Assembly (NCBI GenBank): GCA_021775615.1
Contig: JAJFHL010000125.1
Span: 25,225-89,224 of the forward strand
DNA from: Hyphomicrobiales bacterium
GTDB taxonomy: Bacteria > Pseudomonadota > Alphaproteobacteria > Rhizobiales > JAJFHB01
Reading direction: 5' to 3'
DNA length: 64,000 nucleotides
Every line of letters begins with the position of its first letter. The stretch's first letter is position 1. The notes beneath the pieces are model-generated. The model made no database searches, was not told where the DNA came from, and saw only the letters and a list, made by a program, of their open reading frames with translations. The position numbers and the translations under genes were made by a program. This document shows, one piece after another, positions 43,393 to 52,317 of this stretch.

Positions 43393-45711
43393 CAAGAGCC
43401 GGCTGAACATGCCGCTGCTCTGGACCACTACACCCGCCGAGCTTTTCACACCCAGCCGATGCAGGATCTGCTTTGCCGTTGCCCCGGCCTTGCGGCCCGC
43501 CTTCGTGTCTTCGGCGAAGATCACCGCATATGGTGCCTTGGGCGCCACCAGATGGGCGGCTTCCTCGCTCATCGGCGCGACGTTGATGATTACCGCCTCA
43601 TAGGCCTGTTCGAGTGCATCGAGGATGTAGTCCATACGCTTGCCACCCATAAGTGGCTGCGCCTGCTCAAGGCCGTGGCCCTGTCTGAGCACATGGACGC
43701 CCGAGGCGCTGTCGCGCACGATGGCGTCGGTGAACGCCGCGCGACCGGCCAGCAGCTCGGCGAGCCCGACACCGGCGGAAATCTTGAACGCATCGGCAAG
43801 TTCGTCGCTTTCGAAGTCCGTATCGATGACGATCGACTTATTGCCGTTCTGGGCGAACGTGCGGGAAAGATTGACCAGAACCGGTACCTTGTCCGCAAGA
43901 TCCTCTCCGGTCGTCCAGACGTAGCGTTTGGTACCCGCGGCGTGTCCCGCATCACGCATCTTCTGGTAGATGCGGCGTACGGACAGGGAAAACTCGCATA
44001 ACGGGTCCGTCACACATACCGAGCCGGCCTCGATCAGATCCGTCTTGGTGGCGGTGAGTGATTCGAGTTCCTCGAGTATCGGCCCGAATTCCGGCAGATC
44101 CGCCTCGGGCACGGCTGCGGCCGGAACCATTGGAGGCGGTACCGCGGGGGAAGGTGCCGGCACTGGGGTCTCCAGCGTCACACCCGGCGGTGCGGCTGGT
44201 GCAGGCGGTGCCTGTGCCGCCTGAACGAGAGGCGCTGCAAATCCCGGTTCGCGCGCTCCATGCCCGACAAATGCGGAGGCGGGCGAAGGCGACATTGAAA
44301 ACACCTCGGCGACGAAAGCCACGAGCAGGGCGGCGATTGCAGCACCGACGACGCCCATGAGAAACAGCGGTTTGGTCTTCGGAAATGTCGGCGTGCCGAG
44401 AACCTGGGCACGGGAGATAATCCGGGCGCCCGCCGGCAGAGCCGAGATGTCCTGCCGCGCGCTGGCTTCGGTGTAGCGCTGCAGGAATGTCTGCAACAGA
44501 CTGCGGTTGGCCTCGGCTTCGCGCTCCAGAGCCCGCAACGTGATTTCATCCCGACTGCTGGTCGATGCCCTGGTTTTCAGTTTTGCCAGGCTGGCGCGCA
44601 ACTCCGCCTCGCGTCCGCCCTGCACCCGGGCTTCACTCTCGAGGCTCTCGACAATCTTCATCGCTTCCGCCTTGATCTGGCCGCTCAGGCCGGCGATTTC
44701 CGCGGCGAGCCGCTTCATCCTCGGATGTGTCGGAAGGTATGTCGCCTCCAGATCTGCCACTGTTCTCAGCAGTGTGACCTGCTGTTCGCGGAGCTTCTGA
44801 ATAACGGTGGACTTCAAGACGTCGGACGATGCGTCCACTCCGCCCTTGGCTTGCAGCATCTCACGTATCGCCCGGGCGCGGGCCTGGGCTTCGGAGCGCG
44901 CAGCGGACGCGAGAATGATCTGGCTGTTGATTCCGGCCAGTTCCTGGGCATCAAGAGTGGTGTCGTCGGACTTGAACAGCCCCTTGCGTGCCCTGAACTC
45001 TTCGACGGTTGCCTCCGATGTCGCCACTGTATGGCGCAGCCGGCCGATTTCTCCGGACAGCCAGGTCATCGCGGCCTTGGCCGCGTCAAACTTCACTTCA
45101 CGGGTCGCGCGCACATAGGTCTCGCCAACCGCGTTGGCGACCTTTGCGGCCAGTTGCGGGTCGGTCGACGTAAACTCGACCACAATCACCCGCGAATTCT
45201 GCACCGGATAAACATTGAGGTTCTTGAAGTAGCGCTCATTGATCTTCTGCTCGACACTGCGGGCCGACGGCTCGCTGTGGAGACCGAGGAGCTTGAAAAG
45301 TTCGGTGAACATCGAACTCTTCTTCGCCGAGGAATTGAACTGGGGATACTGAGCGAGGTTGAGGCTCCTGGAGACATTCTTTGCAAGATCGCTCGACAGG
45401 AGGACCTGCACCTGGCTGGTGACCTCGTTCTTGTCGACCGTGTTGCGCTGGTTTGCCGCCGCCTGCGTCTGCGTGAACGGGTTTTCGTTGCTCTCGATCA
45501 GGATGCGCAGCTCAGGTGTGTACCGCCGATCCGCCGTGGACAACCAGAAGACCACGCCGGCAACCGCGGTGGCGAACACCAGAAAGACCAGGATCTTGCG
45601 CCGCCATATGCCGTGGAACAGGTTGCCGAAACTGATGGACTGCTCCGGCACGTAATGCGAGTTGGCTGGATGGTTCTGCACGCCTGGATGGCTTTGATAA
45701 GACATATCCAT
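43369..45711 (-). CDS. GumC/Wzz-type polysaccharide co-polymerase with degenerate kinase domain
   Basis: The 780-residue protein has a Wzz N-terminal domain (GNLFHGIWRRKILVFLVFATAVAGVVFWL), a long coiled-coil periplasmic part, and a second membrane segment near residues 450-475. The C-terminal cytoplasmic domain should be a BY-kinase, but its P-loop position reads VWTTGEDLADKVPVL (598-612), with no GxxGxGKS/T. Walker A' (IVIDTDF) remains. There is no C-terminal tyrosine cluster. It would set polymer length without its own kinase activity. The start is uncertain; ATG 45711 and 45705 are close, and no ribosome-binding site is clear. Confidence 0.88.
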   Translation of the reverse strand: MDMSYQSHPGVQNHPANSHYVPEQSISFGNLFHGIWRRKILVFLVFATAVAGVVFWLSTADRRYTPELRILIESNENPFTQTQAAANQRNTVDKNEVTSQVQVLLSSDLAKNVSRSLNLAQYPQFNSSAKKSSMFTELFKLLGLHSEPSARSVEQKINERYFKNLNVYPVQNSRVIVVEFTSTDPQLAAKVANAVGETYVRATREVKFDAAKAAMTWLSGEIGRLRHTVATSEATVEEFRARKGLFKSDDTTLDAQELAGINSQIILASAARSEAQARARAIREMLQAKGGVDASSDVLKSTVIQKLREQQVTLLRTVADLEATYLPTHPRMKRLAAEIAGLSGQIKAEAMKIVESLESEARVQGGREAELRASLAKLKTRASTSSRDEITLRALEREAEANRSLLQTFLQRYTEASARQDISALPAGARIISRAQVLGTPTFPKTKPLFLMGVVGAAIAALLVAFVAEVFSMSPSPASAFVGHGAREPGFAAPLVQAAQAPPAPAAPPGVTLETPVPAPSPAVPPPMVPAAAVPEADLPEFGPILEELESLTATKTDLIEAGSVCVTDPLCEFSLSVRRIYQKMRDAGHAAGTKRYVWTTGEDLADKVPVLVNLSRTFAQNGNKSIVIDTDFESDELADAFKISAGVGLAELLAGRAAFTDAIVRDSASGVHVLRQGHGLEQAQPLMGGKRMDYILDALEQAYEAVIINVAPMSEEAAHLVAPKAPYAVIFAEDTKAGRKAGATAKQILHRLGVKSSAGVVVQSSGMFSRLLSKYRSAA

Positions 45712-45891
45712 ATCGGTACTGAATACTAATTTCCGTGGCAGAATCGCCTTGCAATCAAACTGCACTTTGCGTCGCCAGACGTAACTAATCCCTTAACGCT
45801 GCCCCAAAATGAAACTGCCGATTAAGGGTTTCTTGACCAAACCGGAGTACGTCTCGAAACAGGTCATTTGCAGTGACAGGGGTTTGTTTCG

Positions 45892-46560
45892 GTGAGCAGC
45901 GTAAAGTTTCCTGTTGGTTTGGCACTCTGCCTGATGCTCGGTGCGTGCACCGGTGGATGGCCGGGGTGGGACGAATTCTATACTCCGGCGCCGGAGGGTG
46001 AGCAGCTCGGCTGGACCCCGAGGGTGCAGGAGATCAGTTCAAATTCAGACACCGACGGGCTGGGTACTCATCCCGGCGCGCAAGACGTTTCGACATTTCT
46101 GAGCGGATACCGAATTGGCGGCGGCGACAGGCTGCGCGTTACGGTATTCGGCCAGGAGGAGCTGACGGACGAGTACAACGTCGACAGCCGTGGCAACATG
46201 TCGATGCCCCTCCTGTCGAGCTTCAAGGTTGGCGACATGACCGCCCCGCAAATCGAGCACCTGATCGAAGCCAAGCTGCGCAAGGACTTTCTGAAGAATC
46301 CCGATGTGTCGGTTGAGGTCATTACCTATCGTCCGGTCTTCGTGCTCGGTGAAGTCACCACCGCGGGGCAGTATCCTTTCATCGGCGGCATGACCATCCA
46401 GAAAGCCATCGCCGTGAGCGGCGGCTACTCGGCAAGAGCCGATCAGGGCAAGGTCATCGTGACACGGCAGACCACCGACGGTCCGATATCGATGAAACTA
46501 TCGCCAACGGCGGCCGTGCTCCCCGGCGACACAATCTATGTCCGCGAGAGATGGTTCTAA
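45892..46560 (+). CDS. Wza-like polysaccharide export lipoprotein
   Basis: The 222-residue protein has a lipobox LMLGAC and then the Poly_export domain: GYRIGGGDRLRVTVFGQEELTDEYNVD. An SLBB domain follows (VFVLGEVTTAGQYPF, then VSGGYSARAD). It is a short outer-membrane export channel component. The start is GTG. It is divergent from the co-polymerase and begins the plus-strand exopolysaccharide operon. Confidence 0.92.
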   Translation: MSSVKFPVGLALCLMLGACTGGWPGWDEFYTPAPEGEQLGWTPRVQEISSNSDTDGLGTHPGAQDVSTFLSGYRIGGGDRLRVTVFGQEELTDEYNVDSRGNMSMPLLSSFKVGDMTAPQIEHLIEAKLRKDFLKNPDVSVEVITYRPVFVLGEVTTAGQYPFIGGMTIQKAIAVSGGYSARADQGKVIVTRQTTDGPISMKLSPTAAVLPGDTIYVRERWF

Positions 46561-46595
46561 TCTGCTTCACCACAGGTTGACCGCATAGGTACACC

Positions 46596-47759
46596 ATGAG
46601 CGCTCCGTTGAAGGTCATCCACTGCCTGCGTGCGCCGGTCGGCGGTCTGTTTCGCCATGTCTGCGACCTGGCCAAAGGTCAGGCGGCCCGGGGTCTCGCC
46701 GTCGGCGTCATCTGCGATGCGCTCAAGGGTGAACGGCTCTACGAGGATGCGCTCAGCGATCTTGAACATATCTGCGCCCTGGGCGTGCACCGTTATCCCA
46801 TGCATCGACAGATCGCCCCGTCGGACGTCACCACGGGCCTTGCCATCCGGGACCGCTGCCGGACACTGAACGCCGACATCGTTCACGGCCATGGGGCCAA
46901 GGGCGGCGCATTTGCCCGGTTTGCTTCGATCGGCTGCCCACAAAAGGCATTCTACACTCCGCATGGCGGCAGCCTGCACTATGCGAGATCGAGCGCGTCG
47001 GGTTTTGTTTTCCTAAACATGGAGCGGTTGCTCGGCCGGTTTACCGAGGGTCTGATATTCGAAAGCCGCTATGGGCTGGAGACATACAGACAGAAGGTCG
47101 GCAATCCCTCGTGCGCGGTCCGTGTCATCCACAACGGTGTCGACGAGCGGGAGTTCGAACCGGTCGCCCCGTCACCCGACGCCGCCGATTTCCTGTTCAT
47201 CGGTGAATTGAGAACCTTGAAGGGTGTCGATACCCTGCTGCGCGCCCTCGCCGACGTGAAATCAACTCAAAACACCAGTGCTGTCATTGTCGGCTCTGGC
47301 CCCGACGCGCAGGCCTTCAAGGACCTTGTGGGTGAATTGGGGCTTGATCGGGATGTACGGTTTTGCGACCCGATGCCGGCCCGCAAGGCGTTTGCTCTTG
47401 GCCGGGTCCTCATTGTGCCGTCACGGGCCGAATCGTTTCCCTACATCGTCCTGGAAGCCCTGGCGGCGGGGAAAGCCACCATTGCAACCAATGTCGGCGG
47501 CATTCCGGAAATGTTCGGTGCCCATGCAGGTCGGCTGCTGACGCCTGGTGACAGCGGAGTGCTCGCCGACGCCATGGCCGCGACACTCGCATCGCCGCAA
47601 TCAACCGCGGACGTCTTCCGGCAACTTCGGGATTCGGTCCACGCACGTTTCACCGTCGAGCGCATGGTCGATGCGGTCTCCGCTTTCTACACAGATGCCG
47701 GTGACGCCCGAAAAGCGGCCGCCGGTCCCATTTCCGGACACCGATCAGCAGCAGAGTAA
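46596..47759 (+). CDS. Glycosyltransferase family 4
   Basis: The 387-residue GT-B enzyme has VIHCLRAPVGGLFRHVCDL at its start and VIHNGVDEREF. FIGELRTLKGVDTLLRAL follows, and RAESFPYIVLEALAAGKATIATNVGGIPEMF is the donor-site region, residues about 280-310. It adds one sugar during repeat-unit assembly. Donor and acceptor are unknown. It lies 35 bases after the export gene. Confidence 0.9.
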   Translation: MSAPLKVIHCLRAPVGGLFRHVCDLAKGQAARGLAVGVICDALKGERLYEDALSDLEHICALGVHRYPMHRQIAPSDVTTGLAIRDRCRTLNADIVHGHGAKGGAFARFASIGCPQKAFYTPHGGSLHYARSSASGFVFLNMERLLGRFTEGLIFESRYGLETYRQKVGNPSCAVRVIHNGVDEREFEPVAPSPDAADFLFIGELRTLKGVDTLLRALADVKSTQNTSAVIVGSGPDAQAFKDLVGELGLDRDVRFCDPMPARKAFALGRVLIVPSRAESFPYIVLEALAAGKATIATNVGGIPEMFGAHAGRLLTPGDSGVLADAMAATLASPQSTADVFRQLRDSVHARFTVERMVDAVSAFYTDAGDARKAAAGPISGHRSAAE

Positions 47760-47886
47760 GACATCGTTAACGCTGTGTCCGCCACACTGCGCATGTTGGT
47801 TTCCCTGGCTTGTCCTTTGCATGGTGCCGGTTGACGAAGTGACCTCCGTGTCATCTTGAACCGACACCACAAAGAGCGAAGGTTCC

Positions 47887-49419
47887 ATGCGCACCCAAGA
47901 TCCAAAGGAACGTCCCCTTGCCTCGGCAGATATTCTGTCTGGATTGAACGACGTAACGACTGTCCCGGCGACCACCGGGGCGCAAGAGAAAACCTCCAGC
48001 GGCGCGGCGGCCTGGATTTCACCTAACGTGATTCTGAGCACGATTCGCACGCTGGAGGCGTTGGTTATCGGCCTGGTCGGCGTCGACCTGTGGGCGCTCT
48101 ACATATCGGACGGCGTGCTGGCGGGAGCGGCCCACTACGCGGCCCCCATCCTGATCGTGTCCGGTGTGGTGCCCATCGTTTTCCAGGCTTTCGGCCTTTA
48201 CACGGTCCATGCCCTTTTGCGAGTTGCCGAGCAGTCCGCTCGGGTCGCCCTTGCCTGGAGCATTGTGTTCGGAGTGATGACCACCATTGTGTTCCTGACC
48301 AAGGCCGGAGATGTCTATTCGCGGGTATGGCTGCTCGGCTGGTACGCATTCGGGCTTGTCGCCCTGTTGTGCTTTCGCTTTCTTGTCTGCAGCTTTGTGC
48401 GCAAGTGGAACAAGGACGGCCGGCTTGACCGCTCGGCGGTCATTGTCGGAGGCGGCCCTCGCGCAGGCAAGCTGATCGAGGCGCTCGAGGCAACCGATGA
48501 CATGGACATCACCATAACCGGTATTTTCGATGATCGTGGTGATGAACGCTCGCCTGCGGTGATCAACGGATATCCCAAGCTTGGCGATGTCTCCCAACTG
48601 GTCGAGTTCGCCCGGAACACGCGGGTGGATCTGCTGATCGTATCGCTGCCTCTCGCCGCGGAAAACCGCCTGCTGGAAGTTCTCAAGAAGCTGTGGGTGC
48701 TGCCGGTCGACATTCGCCTGAGCGCGCATACCGACAAGTTGCGTTTCCGCCCGCGCGCCTATTCCTATATCGGATCGGTGCCCTTCTTCGATGTCTTCGA
48801 CAAGCCCCTGAGTGGCTGGGACATGATCATCAAGACCATCGAAGACAGGGTCATCGCGGCCCTGGCGATCATTTTCCTGGCTCCGGTCATGGCGCTGGTG
48901 GCGCTTGCCATACGGCTCGACAGCAAGGGGCCGGCCCTGTTCAAGCAAAAGCGCTACGGCTTCAACAACGAACTCATCGAGGTCTACAAGTTCCGTTCCA
49001 TGTATGTGGAACAGTCGGACAGGAGCGCGGTCAAGCTGGTGACCAAGGACGACCCGCGGGTGACGAAGGTCGGCCGTTTCATCCGCAAGACGAGCCTCGA
49101 CGAACTGCCGCAGCTGTTCAACGTGCTCAAGGGTCAGCTGTCGCTTGTCGGGCCGCGGCCGCACGCGACCCAGGCCAAGGCCGCCGACCGGCTGTACACC
49201 GAAGTGGTCGACGGTTATTTCGCCCGCCACAAGGTCAAGCCCGGCATCACCGGCTGGGCACAGGTGAAGGGCTGGCGCGGCGAAACGGACACGACCGAAA
49301 AGATCGAGCGCCGCGTCGAGCATGATCTCTATTACATCGAGAACTGGTCGTTGACGTTCGACCTCTACATTCTCGCGACGACGCCGCTGGCGTTGCTCAA
49401 CACGGAGAACGCGTATTGA
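47887..49419 (+). CDS. Undecaprenyl-phosphate glycosylphosphotransferase (initiating)
   Basis: The 510-residue protein has four to five N-terminal membrane helices and a central nucleotide-binding-like domain (VIVGGGPRAGKLIEAL). The catalytic sugar-transferase domain has LFKQKRYGFNNELIEVYKFRSMY, TSLDELPQLFNVLKGQLSLVGPRPH and GITGWAQVKGWRGETDT. It transfers the first sugar phosphate to undecaprenyl phosphate, starting the repeat unit. Its stop overlaps the start of the polymerase gene (TTGA). Confidence 0.94.
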   Translation: MRTQDPKERPLASADILSGLNDVTTVPATTGAQEKTSSGAAAWISPNVILSTIRTLEALVIGLVGVDLWALYISDGVLAGAAHYAAPILIVSGVVPIVFQAFGLYTVHALLRVAEQSARVALAWSIVFGVMTTIVFLTKAGDVYSRVWLLGWYAFGLVALLCFRFLVCSFVRKWNKDGRLDRSAVIVGGGPRAGKLIEALEATDDMDITITGIFDDRGDERSPAVINGYPKLGDVSQLVEFARNTRVDLLIVSLPLAAENRLLEVLKKLWVLPVDIRLSAHTDKLRFRPRAYSYIGSVPFFDVFDKPLSGWDMIIKTIEDRVIAALAIIFLAPVMALVALAIRLDSKGPALFKQKRYGFNNELIEVYKFRSMYVEQSDRSAVKLVTKDDPRVTKVGRFIRKTSLDELPQLFNVLKGQLSLVGPRPHATQAKAADRLYTEVVDGYFARHKVKPGITGWAQVKGWRGETDTTEKIERRVEHDLYYIENWSLTFDLYILATTPLALLNTENAY

Positions 49420-50726
49420 CCGCGATCCCGACCACGCCGCGCCGCGCAGCAACGAGTATCGACACGATAGCTCTCGTCTGCGTCTGGCTGCTTATGACCA
49501 CCAGCAGCCTCGTCACCGTGGAGCCGGCACCGTTTGATCTGGCCTTTATCGGAATTTGCGCGCTGGCCTTCGTGTGCGGAATGCGGGTGCCGAAGAGCAT
49601 CACGCTGATGATCGTCCTGCTCGGCATATGGCTGCTCTTCAGCCTCATCGGAACCAGTCAGGCGCCGACCGTCGAATACTACATGGATACCCTCAAACAC
49701 ATGGCGATCACCGGGCTGCTCATTGCGGTAGCGGTGTTCTTTGCGTGTTTCATCTACCGTTTTCAGGGCCGTGCTCTCGGTGCGATCATGAACGGATGGG
49801 TGATTGCCGCCCTCATCGCGTCGATTGCCGGCATTCTGGGGTATTTCGAAATGCTGGGCTCGCTGTCCGAGCAGTTTGTCCTTTATGGCCGCGCAAAGGG
49901 GCCGTTCAAGGACCCCAACGTGCTGGCGCCGTTTCTCGTGCCCCCGGCGATCTACTGCATCTATCTGGCGGCATCGCGGTCGGCACTGTGGTCGCTGTTC
50001 AATCTCGGCGTCCTTTTGGTTCTGGTGCTTGGGCTGTTCCTGTCGTTCTCACGTGGCGGATGGGGCCACTTCGCCCTTTCCGGCCTCACCGCAGTCATCC
50101 TGTGGTTTCTCACCGTTGAGGACCGAAACTTCAAACTGCGCCTGATCGTGTTCATGGTGCTCTCGAGCGCGGTGCTCTCCTTCACGCTCATGGCGCTGCT
50201 CGATGTCGAGGGTGTCGGCGACCTGTTTCTGCAGCGTTTCGCGTTCCAGGAGTATGACAGCTCCGCCTATGGCCGGTTTGCCGGCCAGTACCTGACGTTC
50301 ATGAAGGCGCTCGACTTCCCATTCGGCCTGGGCGCGCACGGCTTCCTGCCGGACTGGTACGAGCAGCCGCACAATGTCTATCTGTTCCAGCTCATCATCG
50401 GAGGCTGGTTCGGTGGCCTTGCCTACCTGCTGTTCGTCATCGTCACCTTGATCAAGGGACTCGCCTTCCTGCAACGGCGCACCCCGCATTCGCCGTTGAT
50501 GATTGTGTTGTTTTCCAGCTTTTTCGGCCTCGCGGTCGAAGGTCTCGTGGTCGACAGCGATCACTGGCGCCATTTCTGGATCCTGAGCGGAATGATCTGG
50601 GGGGTGATGGCAATGTATGCAAACACGCCGCGGGTCGCGGTGCCGGTCCATCGTGAGGCACAGTCCCATCACAACGGGCCGCAGCACGCACCACGCCCCC
50701 TTCCCCCGCAAACCATTGCGCACTGA
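49416..50726 (+). CDS. O-antigen/exopolysaccharide polymerase (Wzy/ligase-like)
   Basis: The 436-residue protein has about 10-12 membrane helices. GLFLSFSRGGWGHFALSGL carries the SRGGW motif of the O-antigen ligase/polymerase family, and a large loop includes LGAHGFLPDWYEQPHNVYL. It likely polymerises the lipid-linked repeat units. The start is TTG overlapping the previous stop, with GGAG nine bases upstream. It is the last gene of the locus. Confidence 0.87.
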   Translation: MTAIPTTPRRAATSIDTIALVCVWLLMTTSSLVTVEPAPFDLAFIGICALAFVCGMRVPKSITLMIVLLGIWLLFSLIGTSQAPTVEYYMDTLKHMAITGLLIAVAVFFACFIYRFQGRALGAIMNGWVIAALIASIAGILGYFEMLGSLSEQFVLYGRAKGPFKDPNVLAPFLVPPAIYCIYLAASRSALWSLFNLGVLLVLVLGLFLSFSRGGWGHFALSGLTAVILWFLTVEDRNFKLRLIVFMVLSSAVLSFTLMALLDVEGVGDLFLQRFAFQEYDSSAYGRFAGQYLTFMKALDFPFGLGAHGFLPDWYEQPHNVYLFQLIIGGWFGGLAYLLFVIVTLIKGLAFLQRRTPHSPLMIVLFSSFFGLAVEGLVVDSDHWRHFWILSGMIWGVMAMYANTPRVAVPVHREAQSHHNGPQHAPRPLPPQTIAH

Positions 50727-50783
50727 CCGGACGGAATGCGCCGGATGCGGGTCGCACTTTTGTGTTGGAAGTGGGGAATAGAT

Positions 50784-50860
<77 letters not shown>

Positions 50861-51018
50861 ACCGCGCTGAAAAGCGTTGTCTACTTACACATATGATTGC
50901 GCCAAGGCAAATCTTCAAATAGCGATCGCAGGTGAAATGCACCGGCAGTACCCGCCCCAGGATCAGATTTCACATGCCCATTGCACCGGTACGGGTCTCA
51001 AGAGTAGTCTCCGCCACC

Positions 51019-51336
51019 ATGACGGCAGAATCACTCTTCAGGTCAGGCGGATTGCGGGTTTTGATCTCGCCTGTTCTCACATTGGTTTTCGTTGCTCTGT
51101 ATGGCGTTGCGCGCGGTGCGTTCGAGATCCCGGGGCTGTCGCAGATGACGGGCGTCGATGCATTCTGGATCGCATGCACCGGCTTTGCGCTGGTCGAGTT
51201 GATATGGCCATGCGACAAGGTCGGCGCCGAGGCCGGGCACTCGCTTCCCGCACGCGCCGCTTACGCGGTGATTGTCGGCATGGGTCTCGCCGGAATAGGC
51301 TACGGCACGGTTTCGATCCTCGCCGCCGCCGTTTAA
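51019..51336 (+). CDS. Small membrane protein, unknown
   Basis: The 105-residue protein has three predicted membrane helices (ISPVLTLVFVALYGVA, AFWIACTGFALVELIW, YAVIVGMGLAGIGYGTVSIL). There is no recognisable family. The ATG at 51019 is a reasonable start. It lies next to the tRNA-Pro gene; gene status is supported only by length and hydrophobicity. Confidence 0.45.
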   Translation: MTAESLFRSGGLRVLISPVLTLVFVALYGVARGAFEIPGLSQMTGVDAFWIACTGFALVELIWPCDKVGAEAGHSLPARAAYAVIVGMGLAGIGYGTVSILAAAV

Positions 51337-51382
51337 TCGGCGGAGCGCGCGGAAACCCGCATCCACTATTCTGGATCCCGAT

Positions 51383-51565
51383 TCAGCGAATGAAGTCAAT
51401 GGGCTCCAGCAGGGCGGCGAGGAAGTCCAGTATCTGGGCGCCCAACGCCTGCTGATATCCGACCGCGCTCAACGCTTCGACCGACTGCGGCCAGTGAGTG
51501 TCCGCAAGAACCAGAACCGCCGAGAAGACGCAGAAGGGGTAAAGCCTGGTCACTACCTGTTTCAT
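51383..51565 (-). CDS. Very small membrane-like protein, doubtful
   Basis: The 60-residue frame encodes one hydrophobic helix (YPFCVFSAVLVLA) and a helical tail. No ribosome-binding site or family supports it. It may be spurious. Confidence 0.25.
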   Translation of the reverse strand: MKQVVTRLYPFCVFSAVLVLADTHWPQSVEALSAVGYQQALGAQILDFLAALLEPIDFIR

Positions 51566-51698
51566 GAGGGCCAAGGCTACGCCGCGAATCCTGCGATGGT
51601 TTTAAGGATCGTCGTGCAATTCTCCGGGTATTCGTGACAGCTTTTAACGGGATTTTCGTCAACAAATAATCGAATGCGCGGCATTCCTGCGAGCACGC

Positions 51699-52016
51699 CT
51701 AGGGGACGTATCTCAAATAGCGCCCGTTCACCCAACCGACCTGGCCGTTGCCGCTAACCCTCACCCAGTTGCCGTAGCGCTGGCCGGTGAGCACGATGCA
51801 GCCCGTGTACGGGGCGAAGGTGCCGATGATCGAATGCCGGGCGCTGGGCCCGGAGCGAATGTTCAATACATCCCAGTTCGCGACATTCACCACCTGATAG
51901 GTGCCGCAACAGGCACATGCCGATGCGGTGCCGTAGGACATCAAAAAAGCGACAGCGACCATCGACAGGAACAGGGCGATCCTTTGCGCCAAGGGGCTCT
52001 TTTCAGAAACGCTCAT
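51699..52016 (-). CDS. Secreted bacterial SH3-domain protein
   Basis: The 105-residue protein has a signal peptide (ALFLSMVAVAFLMSYGTASA) and a CACCG segment. A bacterial SH3 domain follows (LNIRSGPSARHSIIGTF, GNWVRVSGNGQVGWVNGRYL). Such domains bind peptidoglycan stem peptides. It may be a wall-binding protein. ATG 52016 is used. Confidence 0.82.
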   Translation of the reverse strand: MSVSEKSPLAQRIALFLSMVAVAFLMSYGTASACACCGTYQVVNVANWDVLNIRSGPSARHSIIGTFAPYTGCIVLTGQRYGNWVRVSGNGQVGWVNGRYLRYVP

Positions 52017-52317
52017 GGACTTAAACCTCAAAACGACTTTCCAATTCTGCAACCATCCACCCAATGCGCACAACGCCCGTGTGCGGGTCACTATCACAGA
52101 ACAACCCTGACCCGGTCAACAACGCGGCGGCCCAAGCGGCACGGCACCGATCCGTCCGCACCATTGGATGACGGCGTCAATCTCCGGACACTTGGCGCAA
52201 TTTGTGCATTTCGGGCTCTTCGTCTTGATTGCGGCGCGAATTCCACCTCATGGATTGCCGCATGACAGGGCATCAACAACCCTGTATGGACGGTGCAGGG
52301 GCAATGGGGAACTGCCA
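52017..52317. other. Intergenic region between divergent SH3 and MFS genes
   Basis: About 300 bases with no gene that I can support. It must hold the two divergent promoters. I see no notable repeat in it. Confidence 0.5.

Noticed and set aside
44725..45729. 334-codon plus-strand frame
   Set aside because: It is antisense to the co-polymerase, with no domain or ribosome-binding site.
48019..49452. 477-codon minus-strand frame
   Set aside because: It is antisense to the initiating glycosylphosphotransferase, with His/Gln/Asp/Arg-rich composition typical of a shadow.
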